From: an uncultured Dorea sp.
GTDB taxonomy: Bacteria > Bacillota > Clostridia > Lachnospirales > Lachnospiraceae
Length of the DNA: 64,000 nt
Direction: 5' to 3'
NCBI GenBank assembly: GCA_910589275.1
Contig: CAJUTH010000001.1
Coordinates: 1 to 64,000, forward strand
The notes under the pieces are model-generated. The model did not search any database, was not told the origin of the DNA, and was given only the letters and a program-made list of their open reading frames with translations. The translations under genes were made by a program, and so were the position numbers. Positions 42,564 to 51,089 of this stretch are shown in pieces (position 1 is the stretch's first letter; each line of letters starts with the position of its first letter).

Positions 42564-42953
42564 CTATTTCTTGCTTTGGCAATGGCCGCATACTCCATAA
42601 AAGATAGCGGAATGGGAATGGATTGTTCCCGAGAAACATGCCCTTGCTTCTTCGTTGATCGATTCGGAAACATTCATATCTAAATCGAATAATCTGCCGC
42701 ATTCTGTACATAATGCATGATAGTGGGGAGAAGTTGTTCCGTCAAACCGGACTGCTCCATCAGGAGTTGTAATCTTGACTGCATCCCCCATGTCGGTAAG
42801 GAGGTTAAGATTGCGGTAGACGGTTCCCAAGCTGATGCGGGGAAAACATTCCTTGACATGCATATATACAGTATCCGCGGTAGGGTGCTCATCCGTCTCA
42901 GAAAGATAGCTTTTGATTATTTCCCGCTGTCTGCTGTATTTTAAAGCCGTCAT
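42564..42953 (-). CDS. perR: Fur-family peroxide-stress regulator PerR
   Basis: A 129-aa metal-dependent repressor. Seen: winged HTH with PTADTVYMHVKECFPRISLG and TVYRNLNLL, regulatory metal ligands including Asp in VRFDG (PerR-type Asp rather than the Fur-type Glu), HYHALC, and structural zinc Cys pairs CTEC and CGHC. PerR senses peroxide by oxidation of its iron-binding His. It precedes the reverse rubrerythrin gene, a typical target, and has a Per/Fur-box-like sequence in its own promoter. Confidence 0.88.
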   Translation of the reverse strand: MTALKYSRQREIIKSYLSETDEHPTADTVYMHVKECFPRISLGTVYRNLNLLTDMGDAVKITTPDGAVRFDGTTSPHYHALCTECGRLFDLDMNVSESINEEARACFSGTIHSHSAIFYGVCGHCQSKK

Positions 42954-42973
42954 AATTATTTCTCCTCAAATAA

Positions 42974-43003
42974 TATTGATAATGATTACTATAATTGATA
43001 TTA
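42974..43003. promoter_or_regulatory. Candidate Per/Fur box upstream of perR
   Basis: TGATAAT-G-ATTACTA (42977-42991) matches the 7-1-7 PerR/Fur box layout at 5 of 7 mirrored positions, and overlaps a second half-site to the right (TATAATTGATATTA). It lies about 25-40 bp before the perR start, consistent with autoregulation. Confidence 0.5.
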
Positions 43004-43216
43004 AACAATAATACTAGATTTGTCAAGAAGAAAATTTTTTCGTACGTTTTGGTGAATGTAACGTGTTACTATTCGCGTAGTACTTTACTAACGTACGACG
43101 TGGGTAGAAACTATTATTTTCAAAATTTAACAAAATTGTAATATTTTTTAACAAGATTTGACAGAAGGAGTTAAGAAAAAGATAATAAAAAGAAGGTAAA
43201 ATTAAGGATTATAAGC

Positions 43217-43245
43217 TTGACACAAGGAATATGCACTGATATAAT
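43217..43245 (+). promoter_or_regulatory. Consensus sigma-A promoter of the NlpC/P60 gene
   Basis: TTGACA (43217-43222), 17-bp spacer, TATAAT (43240-43245): a perfect consensus. It gives an mRNA leader of about 115 bases before the ATG at 43367. The rest of the 413-bp gap 42954-43366 is AT-rich and holds the Per-box-like sequence but no gene. Confidence 0.85.
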
Positions 43246-43366
43246 GATATCGTAATATTTGTAACAATTCTGTAACAAATGGCTTAGAGCAATTTAGCCG
43301 AAAGAAGAAAAAATTTTCAAATGTACAAAAGATGAGAAGACATAGACGAATGATAGGAGGTTGTTT

Positions 43367-44302
43367 ATGAATTCGAGTCTTAAGAGAGGATTGTTTCTGG
43401 TTACTGCAATTGGAACATTTTCAGTTTCCGGGGAGAAAGCGGAGGCAGCAGATGGGCTTGAAAATACAGACAGAATTGAAGCTGCCTTTCCGGGTGTGGG
43501 AATTGAACAGGTGCTAAACGACTGCTATGCGGCAGATACAGATATTGCCGTGGAGGAATATTTGGTACCTACCGAAAAGGGAGAGTATTTAGATATGGCA
43601 TTCACAAATGTGAGTGCAGATACATTTCTTTTTGTCAGAAGTGAGCCGACAAGAGAAAGTGAATGGGTCGGAAAGCTGTATCCGGGCTCGGCATCGGAAA
43701 TTATCGGTCCGGTTGGGGAATGGACAAAGGTGCGGTCCGGGTCAGTGACCGGCTACGTTTATACGGAATATATTATTACAGGCAACGAGGCTGAAGAGAA
43801 GGCGGAAGTACTTGCGGCGGACACAGAGGCGGAAGACGTCAGGGAAGTCGTAGAGAATGCGGAATCAAGGGAAGAGGAGGAAGCCCGTCTGGCCGAGGAG
43901 GCAAGAATTGCGGCTGAAGAAGCGGCAAGAATTGCAGAAGAGCAGGCCGCAAATGCTGCGACTCTGGGACAGGCTGTCGTAGACTACGCCTGCCAATTTA
44001 TTGGAAATCCCTATGTATGGGGAGGTACAAGCCTTACAAACGGGGCGGACTGTTCGGGATTTGTCCAGTCGGTATATGCGCATTTCGGGATTAGTCTTCC
44101 AAGGACCACATGGGACCAGGAATATTCCGGTACGGGCATCAGTTATGGGGAAGCTCAGCCGGGCGACTTGATCCTTTATGAAGGTCATGTAGGAATTTAT
44201 ATGGGGGACGGACAGATTGTAAATGCAATTAATGCTTCTAAGGGTATTGGAATTATTCCCGCAACCTGTATGAATATTAAAACAGTTAGGCGTGTGATTT
44301 AA
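43367..44302 (+). CDS. SH3-domain NlpC/P60 cell-wall endopeptidase
   Basis: A 311-aa secreted peptidoglycan hydrolase. Seen: signal peptide (1-27, cut near AEA), a bacterial SH3 domain (about 75-130, FVRSEPTRESEWVGKLYPG), an Ala/Glu-rich coiled linker (about 140-200), and a C-terminal NlpC/P60 domain with Cys229 (GADCSGFV), His274 (YEGHVGIYM) and a polar third residue in NAINAS. It would cleave the gamma-D-Glu to diamino acid bond in stem peptides. ATG 43367 is chosen for the GGAGG 6 bp upstream. Strong promoter and terminator: a monocistronic, probably highly expressed gene. Confidence 0.92.
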   Translation: MNSSLKRGLFLVTAIGTFSVSGEKAEAADGLENTDRIEAAFPGVGIEQVLNDCYAADTDIAVEEYLVPTEKGEYLDMAFTNVSADTFLFVRSEPTRESEWVGKLYPGSASEIIGPVGEWTKVRSGSVTGYVYTEYIITGNEAEEKAEVLAADTEAEDVREVVENAESREEEEARLAEEARIAAEEAARIAEEQAANAATLGQAVVDYACQFIGNPYVWGGTSLTNGADCSGFVQSVYAHFGISLPRTTWDQEYSGTGISYGEAQPGDLILYEGHVGIYMGDGQIVNAINASKGIGIIPATCMNIKTVRRVI

Positions 44303-44325
44303 AATCGTCTGATAATAAAATGCAG

Positions 44326-44368
44326 AAAAATCCCGCATTATTTTGTAAAAAAATGCCGGGATTTTTTT
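44326..44368 (+). terminator. Terminator after the NlpC/P60 gene
   Basis: AAATCCCGCATT and AATGCCGGGATTT pair with one mismatch around an A/T-rich loop and are followed by TTTT. It starts about 24 bp after the stop. Confidence 0.8.
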
Positions 44369-44476
44369 ATGTTATGAATAAGAATTATTATGTCATTATA
44401 CAAAAAATCGAATCTTTATATAAAATACACAAAATTGTAAAATGCTGGGATATTTTGTCAAAAGGCTTTGCAAAAG

Positions 44477-44547
44477 TTATCAACATTAAAAGCCGTGAAA
44501 AGAGTGGAAAAAAGGTAGGTTTTTGTAACTTATCAACATTATCAACA
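44477..44547. repeat. Three TTATCAACA boxes
   Basis: TTATCAACA occurs at 44477-44485 and as two directly adjacent copies at 44530-44538 and 44539-44547, all in the same orientation. Each is one base off the DnaA-box consensus TTATCCACA. The 457-bp gap 44303-44759 otherwise has no gene and is AT-rich; open frames in it have no ribosome site or homology. Role unknown. Confidence 0.4.
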
Positions 44548-44698
44548 TAAAAACTGGTGATTTTGGTTGATTACTCGCAGAAATCAAAAGAACGAATGTT
44601 TTGTAAACAAATCACAAAATTTGTTTTTTGTCGAAAAAAATGGAAATGTATCTTGCATTTTGAATCGTCAAATTTCGGGAAGAAAAAGCTTTTAAATG

Positions 44699-44727
44699 TT
44701 TACACAATGGAGAAAAATGGATATAAT
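44699..44727 (+). promoter_or_regulatory. Promoter of the DUF1858 gene
   Basis: TTTACA (44699-44704), 17-bp spacer, TATAAT (44722-44727), 32 bp before the start codon. Confidence 0.75.
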
Positions 44728-44759
44728 AAGGATTACCAGTGTAGGGAGGAGGCGATCAT

Positions 44760-44972
44760 ATGGCACAGATTAATAAGGAAACCACAATAGGCGAGTTATT
44801 AATGACCAGTGGAGATAAGATTGAGGATGTTGCAAAAGCTCTTATGGAGATTGGGATGCATTGCATCGGATGTCCATCTTCTCAGGGCGAATCCATCGCA
44901 GAGGCTGCTATGGTACATGGTATCGATGCGGATTTGCTGACAGAGAAGCTGAATGCAATTTTAAATGCATAG
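44760..44972 (+). CDS. DUF1858-domain protein
   Basis: A 70-aa protein that is a stand-alone DUF1858 domain, recognised by TTIGELLMTS and IGMHCIGCPSS with the paired Cys (CxxC) and the GESIAEAAMVHGID motif. In other proteins this domain is attached to hybrid-cluster or redox proteins, so a thiol-redox role is plausible but unproven. Start ATG follows GGGAGGAGG. It has its own promoter and a very strong terminator. Confidence 0.85.
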   Translation: MAQINKETTIGELLMTSGDKIEDVAKALMEIGMHCIGCPSSQGESIAEAAMVHGIDADLLTEKLNAILNA

Positions 44973-44984
44973 GAACGCGTATAG

Positions 44985-45029
44985 TTACGCATAAAAAGAC
45001 TGCCCTGCCGGCAGTCTTTTTATGCGTAA
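44985..45029. terminator. Perfect 20-bp bidirectional terminator
   Basis: A perfect 20-bp inverted repeat (44985-45004 with 45010-45029, loop CTGCC) with A/T runs inside each arm that give T-rich 3' ends on both strands. It lies between the DUF1858 stop and the convergent mecA stop and serves both. Confidence 0.9.
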
Positions 45030-45040
45030 AAGCAAAAGGA

Positions 45041-45772
45041 TTAGATCTGTGAAAGCTGCTGCATTGCATCAGCGGATAAAATTAACTCACAGTGTTCTTC
45101 CAGATATGCAAGCGACGCTCCTGAGGAATGTTCTAAAGAGCCATACTCGGACAGCATATTACAGATTCGGCTGAAATCGTTAATTGTATGATCAGACTGG
45201 GTGAGAGCCAGAACATACATATCGGAGTTGTGGTCTTTATATAAAGTGTTTGAGCCGTGGTACATGCTGCCAAGAAGTTCGGCGGCAGAAATCACACCGT
45301 CCATAGAAGCGAAGGAAAACAGCCTTAAGTCAGTTCTTTTCGCAGGCGCTTCTTCTTCCGGCGCCGGTTCCTTTGGAATAGCGGCAATACTTTCCTTCAC
45401 TTTGCCTAAAAGATTCAGGATGTCTTCTGCACCTTCCAGCTTCAGGGAAGCAGCGTCCCGTCTGTTGTCCCAGTCTCCGTTTGCCGTAGGGGCAAATCTG
45501 GAAAATCTGGTATCCAGTTCTTCTGGGTCTTCTACTTTAGTAATTATCAGCACAATAGAATCTGCGGACGCAGGAATTGCCTCAATCATAAGAGGAATGT
45601 CCTCTGCCTCAAAGCCGCACTCGTAGGCTGCCTGCTGCATCATATCATGGAAAAGTGATTTTGCTTTTTCTGTGCCGTATGCCAGTTCGCTGAGTTTTAA
45701 CTGGCGGTCGGCTAAATCAGCCCGCGTAAGTGTACAGCGTATCTGATTGTCATTGATCTTCTCAATTTTCAT
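45041..45772 (-). CDS. mecA: Adaptor protein MecA
   Basis: A 243-aa adaptor of the ClpC protease that controls competence and other regulators in Firmicutes. Seen: N-terminal KIEKINDNQIRCTLTRADLA domain, an acidic middle linker (about 85-140, PAPEEEAPAKRTDL), and a C-terminal domain with FASMDGVISAAELLGSMYHG and LYKDHNSDMYVLAL. ATG 45772 is chosen for the AAGGAAG upstream; a GTG three codons earlier is less likely. No competence genes are next to it. Ends beside the shared terminator. Confidence 0.88.
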   Translation of the reverse strand: MKIEKINDNQIRCTLTRADLADRQLKLSELAYGTEKAKSLFHDMMQQAAYECGFEAEDIPLMIEAIPASADSIVLIITKVEDPEELDTRFSRFAPTANGDWDNRRDAASLKLEGAEDILNLLGKVKESIAAIPKEPAPEEEAPAKRTDLRLFSFASMDGVISAAELLGSMYHGSNTLYKDHNSDMYVLALTQSDHTINDFSRICNMLSEYGSLEHSSGASLAYLEEHCELILSADAMQQLSQI

Positions 45773-45843
45773 ATTTATCACTTCCTTTTAGACAGTATAG
45801 CATAGTCGCTTGTCATTGTTCAATAAAATAAATAAAAAACTGC

Positions 45844-45872
45844 TTGCGTTAACATAAGAACTGATATATAAT
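45844..45872 (+). promoter_or_regulatory. Promoter upstream of the 74-aa protein
   Basis: TTGCGT (45844-45849), 17-bp spacer, TATAAT (45867-45872). It gives a leader of about 230 bases. The gap 45773-46109 has no gene and shows several TTCAACA-like words. Confidence 0.6.
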
Positions 45873-46109
45873 GGCTGTACAGAAAATAGTATTCCCACGC
45901 AGGAGTATTTTCAACATATCAGATTATTCAACATTTTCAAATCAGATTAATTCAAAGATTTTCAACAGGTTTCCAGTGGATTTTTTTGAAATATTTTTAT
46001 GAATCAATGCAGGCATATTTTCTGTCCGGGCAATATATCACATGCACTTTCCGGGTCTTTATATTTTATGCGCTGCGTCGGGAAGCCGTGCATTGAGAAG
46101 GAGGAGCCC

Positions 46110-46334
46110 ATGAAGTCGGAGACGAAGGAATATCAGGAACTGTTCAATGAACTGAACCGGTATGAAAGAAAGGGAGTATATTTGGAGATGGAGGGGAATC
46201 CGGCCAGTCCGACTCAGATTGTGAAGGCGCATATGCTGAGGGAGGATCTTGGATATATGAGGGATTATGTTTTAAATGATAAGGGGGATCTAAAAGAGCT
46301 GTATTTTTACCATATTAATCTGCAGGAGAAGTAA
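46110..46334 (+). CDS. Small hypothetical protein
   Basis: A 74-aa charged cytosolic protein with no family I can name. Seen: KEYQELFNELNRYERKGVYL, PTQIVKAHMLREDLGYMRDY and a final YFYHINLQEK; mostly helical, no Cys, no membrane segment. ATG 46110 has an AAGGAGGAG ribosome site at the right distance; the frame is open further upstream but without a site. The strong ribosome site and own promoter support it as a real gene. It could be a small regulatory or stress protein; nothing shows which. Confidence 0.7.
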   Translation: MKSETKEYQELFNELNRYERKGVYLEMEGNPASPTQIVKAHMLREDLGYMRDYVLNDKGDLKELYFYHINLQEK

Positions 46335-46371
46335 ATGCCCTCTGAATAATTTAAAAATTTGTCGAAATGTA

Positions 46372-46440
46372 ATGACGGTCAACACTTTTATTGATATAAT
46401 GGAAAAGCGATATTACAGTCCGGTGAAACCAAACTGTAAT
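46372..46440 (+). promoter_or_regulatory. Promoter and leader hairpin of the GH18 gene
   Basis: ATGACG (46372-46377), 17-bp spacer, TATAAT (46395-46400), then a perfect 8-bp inverted repeat ATTACAGT (46412-46419) / ACTGTAAT (46433-46440) at the start of the mRNA, 20 bp before the start codon. The repeat could be an operator or an mRNA hairpin. Confidence 0.5.
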
Positions 46441-46460
46441 GAGGCAATAGGAGGTAGACT

Positions 46461-48272
46461 ATGGAAGAAAGACGGATTAGGGACCAGAGGCGCAGAAGAC
46501 CTCGCGGAAGAAGGCAGTCTAGACGCAGACGCAAGAGAAATCTGATGCTGAAGATTATTTTGTTCTTTATATTATTAATAGGGATTGTTGCAGCACTATT
46601 GTTGTGGAAGCGTTACGGTGGAACAAAGGAACGGGCTGATCTGAATGAATATTATGGGATTGAAAATGAGAATCAGCTTGCGGTTATCGTGGATAATCAG
46701 GTGCTGGAACCGAGAGGGAGGCTCTGGGACGGTAAAGTATACGTAGAATACGGTATTGTAAGGGATTATATCAATGAGAGATTTTATTGGGATCCGAATG
46801 AGAATGTTCTGCTCTATGCGCTGCCCAACGATATCATATCAGTAGGAGTGGGAAGTCAGGAGTATTCGGTTTCCAAGCAGAAGAACAGTGAAGACTATGT
46901 TATTTTAAAAGCAGAAGGAAGTACAGCGTATATTGCCTTAGACTTTGTGAAACAGTATACCGGCATAGACTTTGAGATGTATGACGATCCGGGCCGGGTG
47001 ATGGTAAGTACGGAGACCGGCGATGTGAAAGTGGCGCAGGTAAAGCGTAAGACGCAGGTGAGATATCAGGGCGGAGTAAAGAGCCCGGTGCTGACCGAGG
47101 TGGAGAAGAAAGAGAAGGTCCGCGTGATTGAAGACGAAGGGGACTGGAAGAAGGTCCGCACAGAAGATGGTTTTATCGGATATGTTGGGAAACGGCATCT
47201 GAAGGACGAGACTACGGAGAAGGTGTCCAGAGATTTTACAGAGCCTGAGTTTACGAGCATTACGAGAGATCACGTTATTAACATGGCTTGGTGTAATGTG
47301 ACCAATTATGAGGCAAACAGCGGGATTTTGGAGATGATAGCTCAGACGAAAGGGCTGAATACGATCTCTCCTACTTGGTTCCATGTTTCGGACACGGCAG
47401 GGAATATTGAATCTATTGCAGGTTCAGACTATGTAAATTACGCGCATCAGGCGGGGATTGAAGTATGGGCTGCGATCCGTGATTTTGACGGAGGAATCAA
47501 TTCCTTCGAGGAATCTTATGAACTGCTCAGCCATACATCGAGCCGTGACAACCTGATTAATCAGTTGATTGCAGCGGCGCTTTCCAGCGGGATTGACGGA
47601 ATTAATGTGGATTTTGAGAAGATTTCTACAGAGTGCGGGGAGCATTATATTCAGTTTATCCGCGAGCTGTCTGTCAAGTGCAGACAGAATGGACTGGTAT
47701 TGTCTGTAGATAACTATGTGCCTCAGGCTTATAATGAGCAGTACCATAGGAAAGAACAAGGGATATTTGCCGATTATGTTGTAATCATGGGATATGACGA
47801 GCATTACGGCGGGTCGCCGGAGGCGGGTTCCGTAGCTTCTTATGATTTTGTGCAGAATGGCATCGCGAAGACGGTGGAAGAAGTTCCGGCGAATAAGGTA
47901 ATTAATGCGGTTCCATTTTTTACCAGAGTGTGGAAAGAGACGCCAAAGACAGAAGAAGAGTTAGCAGCTCAAGCGGGAACGGAAGAGGCGGAATATCCTA
48001 TGAATGTTGAGAGTACTGCATATAGTATGTCAGAGGCTCAGTATGTGGTATCTCAGGCGGGCGCTGAAGTGACTTGGGATGATACGGCGAAGCAGAATTA
48101 CGCTTCCTGGGAAGCAGACGGAGGTACCTATAAAGTATGGCTTGAGGATGCCGAGTCCCTGCAGCCAAGGCTTCAATTGATGAAGGACTATGGACTGGCG
48201 GGAACCGCAGCATGGCGGCTTGGACAAGAGACATCCGATATCTGGGATGTAATCCTCCAGTATACAAACTAA
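46461..48272 (+). CDS. SH3-domain family 18 glycosyl hydrolase (membrane-anchored)
   Basis: A 603-aa protein. Seen: a very Arg-rich N-terminal tail (1-26), membrane helix (about 30-48), a copper-amine-oxidase-N-like beta domain (about 70-190), an SH3 domain (about 200-265, VRYQGGVKSPVLTEV), and a GH18 barrel (about 275-600) with the catalytic DxE, Asp384-Phe-Glu386 in IDGINVDFEKI. GH18 proteins of this type cleave N-acetylglucosamine linkages in peptidoglycan, often in spores or wall remodelling. It is followed by a CwlD-type amidase, which supports a wall or cortex role. Confidence 0.9.
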   Translation: MEERRIRDQRRRRPRGRRQSRRRRKRNLMLKIILFFILLIGIVAALLLWKRYGGTKERADLNEYYGIENENQLAVIVDNQVLEPRGRLWDGKVYVEYGIVRDYINERFYWDPNENVLLYALPNDIISVGVGSQEYSVSKQKNSEDYVILKAEGSTAYIALDFVKQYTGIDFEMYDDPGRVMVSTETGDVKVAQVKRKTQVRYQGGVKSPVLTEVEKKEKVRVIEDEGDWKKVRTEDGFIGYVGKRHLKDETTEKVSRDFTEPEFTSITRDHVINMAWCNVTNYEANSGILEMIAQTKGLNTISPTWFHVSDTAGNIESIAGSDYVNYAHQAGIEVWAAIRDFDGGINSFEESYELLSHTSSRDNLINQLIAAALSSGIDGINVDFEKISTECGEHYIQFIRELSVKCRQNGLVLSVDNYVPQAYNEQYHRKEQGIFADYVVIMGYDEHYGGSPEAGSVASYDFVQNGIAKTVEEVPANKVINAVPFFTRVWKETPKTEEELAAQAGTEEAEYPMNVESTAYSMSEAQYVVSQAGAEVTWDDTAKQNYASWEADGGTYKVWLEDAESLQPRLQLMKDYGLAGTAAWRLGQETSDIWDVILQYTN

Positions 48273-48350
48273 ATGAAAAGGGTTTGTGCAAGAATAGATA
48301 TCTTTCGGCGGGCATATATTTAACTGATATATGCTGCCGGAGGATATTTT

Positions 48351-49028
48351 TTGCGTCAGAAAATAGAGTTAGCCGCGGCAATTTTGGCGCTTGCCGGACT
48401 TGTCTTTGTGAGCAGGACGGTCAGTAAATATGTGAATAGCGATCAGGTGAAGGAACAGAAAATGACGATAGTTCTGGACGCCGGCCACGGGGGTTCTGAT
48501 CCCGGAAAAATCGGAGTGAACGATGTGGAGGAGAAGACGGTAAATCTTGCGATCGCCGAAATGGTACAGGAGCTGCTGAAAAAAGAGAAGATTGACGTGG
48601 TGATGACAAGAAAAGAGGATACTATGCTTGGTGGAGGGAACGGCTCTGCGACGAAGGTAGGAGATATGAAAGCCAGAGTAGCGCTGATTAATAAAACTGC
48701 TCCGGCGCTTGCGGTAAGTATTCATCAAAACAGTTATCATCAGGAAGGGGTTAAAGGGGCTCAGGTTTTTTATTACAGTCATTCAGAGGAAGGGAAAAAG
48801 GCAGCGGGGCTGATGCAGGAGGCTCTGCTTAGTCTAAATACGGAAAACAATCGTAAAGCAAAGGCAAATGATACATATTATCTGCTGAAGAGAACGGAAG
48901 CGCCTACAATTATTGTGGAGTGTGGGTTTTTAAGCAATTGGGAGGAGGCGGAGCTTCTAAAGAGCGAGGAGTATCAGAAAAAGACGGCAGAGGCAATTGT
49001 GGAAGGGATTAAAGCCTATGTAGAATAA
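48351..49028 (+). CDS. cwlD: N-acetylmuramoyl-L-alanine amidase (CwlD-like)
   Basis: A 225-aa zinc amidase of the Amidase_3 family; CwlD removes the peptide from muramic acid so spore cortex muramic lactam can form. Seen: N-terminal membrane/signal helix (about 5-22), IVLDAGHGGSDPGKIG with zinc His, EEKTVNLAIAE with zinc Glu, VSIHQNSY with the second zinc His, and VECGFLSNWEEAELL with catalytic Glu. The start is TTG at 48351, with GGAGG 8 bp before it; no ATG in frame gives a full protein. Assigned to cwlD by length, signal and neighbours. Confidence 0.85.
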   Translation: MRQKIELAAAILALAGLVFVSRTVSKYVNSDQVKEQKMTIVLDAGHGGSDPGKIGVNDVEEKTVNLAIAEMVQELLKKEKIDVVMTRKEDTMLGGGNGSATKVGDMKARVALINKTAPALAVSIHQNSYHQEGVKGAQVFYYSHSEEGKKAAGLMQEALLSLNTENNRKAKANDTYYLLKRTEAPTIIVECGFLSNWEEAELLKSEEYQKKTAEAIVEGIKAYVE

Positions 49029-49083
49029 TGGCGGAAAAAATGATATACTTACCAGAAGAAAGAGATTCGGATGGAGGTACAGT

Positions 49084-49572
49084 ATGAGAACAAAAAGAGA
49101 GGATTATATTAGCTGGGATGAATATTTTATGGGGGTAGCAATGCTTTCGGCCGCCCGGTCGAAAGACCCCAATACACAGGTCGGATGCTGTATTGTAAGT
49201 CAGGACAACAAGATTCTGTCAATGGGTTACAATGGATTTCCGATGGGGTGTTCGGATGATCTGTTTCCTTGGATTCGAGAAGATGAAGACGAGCTGAAGA
49301 CCAAATATTTTTATACGGTACACAGCGAGTTGAACGCAATTTTGAATTACAGAGGAGGGAGCCTTGAAGGAGCGAAGCTGTATGTGTCTTTATTCCCCTG
49401 TAATGAATGCGCAAAAGCAATCATTCAGAGTGGGATTAAGGAGGTCATTTATGACAGCAATAAGTATGATGGTACGCCCCGGGTACAGGCATCTATGCGG
49501 ATGTTTGACGCGGCGGGAGTGAACTACCATCAGTACCAGAGAACCGGAAGGAGGATTGAGATTCAGTTGTAA
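49084..49572 (+). CDS. Deoxycytidylate (dCMP) deaminase
   Basis: A 162-aa zinc deaminase that converts dCMP to dUMP for dTTP synthesis (ComEB/DCTD family). Seen: DPNTQVGCCIV near the start, HxE motif His80-Ser-Glu82 (VHSELNAIL), PCxxC motif with Cys106 and Cys109 (FPCNECA), all needed for zinc and catalysis. Length is standard. Start ATG 49084 follows GGAGG. It lies 55 bp downstream of cwlD and 73 bp before bofA; co-transcription is possible. Confidence 0.92.
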   Translation: MRTKREDYISWDEYFMGVAMLSAARSKDPNTQVGCCIVSQDNKILSMGYNGFPMGCSDDLFPWIREDEDELKTKYFYTVHSELNAILNYRGGSLEGAKLYVSLFPCNECAKAIIQSGIKEVIYDSNKYDGTPRVQASMRMFDAAGVNYHQYQRTGRRIEIQL

Positions 49573-49645
49573 CGGGGGTTATGCGGGTATAATTGAGATA
49601 CGGCGGGAATAGATATGTAAAAAGGACAAAGGAGAGTGGAGGTAT

Positions 49646-49855
49646 ATGCAGGAAGGAAGACCGGGAATTATTGTTAATTTTCTGATTCGGGCGCTTGTGG
49701 GGATGGCTTTGGTTTTCTTTGTAAATGAATTTATTTCTTCTCGCGGGATAGAAGTCGGGGTAGGAATGAACGCCGTAACTTTTTTGACATCTGGAACCCT
49801 TGGAATTCCTGGGGTTGCACTACTTTATGGAATAGTTTTTTATCAAATTTTGTAA
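49646..49855 (+). CDS. bofA: BofA-family pro-sigma-K processing inhibitor
   Basis: A 69-aa membrane protein. Seen: two hydrophobic helices (about 8-26 and 47-66) and the conserved GMNAVTFLTSGTLGIPGVALLY motif of BofA. In Bacillus BofA holds the SpoIVFB protease inactive until engulfment is finished. The gene fits the sporulating host and lies near cwlD. Start follows GGAGG. Family is clear from the C-terminal motif. Confidence 0.85.
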   Translation: MQEGRPGIIVNFLIRALVGMALVFFVNEFISSRGIEVGVGMNAVTFLTSGTLGIPGVALLYGIVFYQIL

Positions 49856-49891
49856 AAAATACACAAAGTTTACATAGTTCTAAAAAAGGTA

Positions 49892-49931
49892 TGGACATTT
49901 GTACGATGTGGAGATATAATACATCGTACAA
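49892..49931 (+). promoter_or_regulatory. Promoter with 11-bp inverted repeat before the Tad operon
   Basis: TGGACA (49892-49897), 17-bp spacer, TATAAT (49915-49920). A perfect 11-bp inverted repeat (TTGTACGATGT 49899-49909, ACATCGTACAA 49921-49931) flanks the -10 box, so a dimeric repressor bound here would block polymerase. It gives a leader of about 190 bases before the first tad gene. Confidence 0.65.
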
Positions 49932-50117
49932 GTTGCCATAACTTGTATCTGATAAGTTGAATCTAGTTGAAAATCTGAGCATGTTTCGTAATTCAAGCCG
50001 TTTCGGTTGAGAATTCAAAACAGAAAAACAGAAAAACCAGTGTAATACTAGGAAGAAAGGAGGGAAGCTCTGCAGAAAAATTTGGTTATGTAAATTGAAA
50101 AAGACAGGAGGTTATAC

Positions 50118-51089
50118 GTGGGCAGTAAGAATTTGGTTATCTGCGACCGGGAGACAGAGTATGCGTCCCGGCTGGCGGATTACCTTGGCGGAAAGAAGGA
50201 ACTAGCCCTTCAAGTAAAACTGTGCAGCAGTCCGGAACAGTTGGAGGCAATCTGCAGGGAGACGCCGGTGGATATTCTTCTGGCGGATGACGGGATTATG
50301 TTTACAGAAGGGGAGCTGGCTGGGATTCCAAAGGTTATGCGGCTGTCGGCGTCGGCCGTATCTGCGGAGGCAGAAGGGGCGGTACGCAAGATTTTCCGTT
50401 ATCAGTCGGGAAACGATATCTATACTCATTTGATCGAAGCTTTGGCGGAAGGAGGAATGGGGGAACTTTGGAATATCAGGAAAAAGGAAAGGGGAAAGCT
50501 GATAGGAGTATATTCGCCGGTTCACAGATCCGGACAGACGGCATTTGCACTTGAGAAGGGGATAGAGCTGGCGAAGACACTGAATGTTCTATACATAAAT
50601 CTGGAGACTTACGCAGGAATCGGAGGTTATTTTCCGGAGGAGGAAAAGAGGAATCTATCTATGCTGCTTTATTATGCTAAGCAGGAGACCGGGAATCCGG
50701 GTTTATTGATTACAACATTGGTGAAGCAGATGAAGGGACTGGATTATATTCCGCCGGTAATATTTCCAGAAGATATCCGGATTGTAACAGCATCGGAGTG
50801 GATGTGGCTGTTTGGGGAGATTTTGAACCATAGTATCTACGACGCGGTGATTTTGGATCTGGGGGATTGTGTTCAGGGACTGTTCGACATCCTGAAGGCC
50901 TGCGATACGGTTTATATGCCGGCTGTGGATGACCGTCTTGCTGTCTCGAAGCTTTATCAGTATGAAGAGGCGCTTTGCCGTCAGGGATACGGTGAAGTTT
51001 GGGAAAGGGTGATTCGCTGTGATATCAGAAGAACAGCTAAAGGAAAAGGTCCTCGGACAGATGGATCTGTCAAGGGAGGTAGAAGATGA
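50118..51089 (+). CDS. TadZ/CpaE-like pilus localisation protein
   Basis: A 323-aa MinD/ParA-like protein. Seen: N-terminal receiver-like domain (about 1-115, with LVICDRETEYA and DILLADDG) and a C-terminal ATPase-like domain (about 125-300) with a degenerate Walker A (YSPVHRSGQTAFAL instead of GKGGVGKT) and VILDLGDCVQG as Walker B-like. TadZ/CpaE places the Tad machine in the cell; loss of the Walker lysine is frequent. The start is GTG at 50118 after AGGAGG. It overlaps tadA by 71 bp. First gene of the operon. Confidence 0.8.
   Translation: MGSKNLVICDRETEYASRLADYLGGKKELALQVKLCSSPEQLEAICRETPVDILLADDGIMFTEGELAGIPKVMRLSASAVSAEAEGAVRKIFRYQSGNDIYTHLIEALAEGGMGELWNIRKKERGKLIGVYSPVHRSGQTAFALEKGIELAKTLNVLYINLETYAGIGGYFPEEEKRNLSMLLYYAKQETGNPGLLITTLVKQMKGLDYIPPVIFPEDIRIVTASEWMWLFGEILNHSIYDAVILDLGDCVQGLFDILKACDTVYMPAVDDRLAVSKLYQYEEALCRQGYGEVWERVIRCDIRRTAKGKGPRTDGSVKGGRR

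Noticed and set aside
43020..43216. Further promoter-like AT-rich words upstream of the NlpC gene
   Set aside because: Only the consensus promoter at 43217-43245 has correct spacing; the others are chance matches in AT-rich DNA.
44320..44790. Two plus-strand open frames of 76-77 codons
   Set aside because: Lys/Ile/Asn-rich translation of AT-rich intergenic DNA, no ribosome site; the second runs through the promoter and start of the DUF1858 gene.
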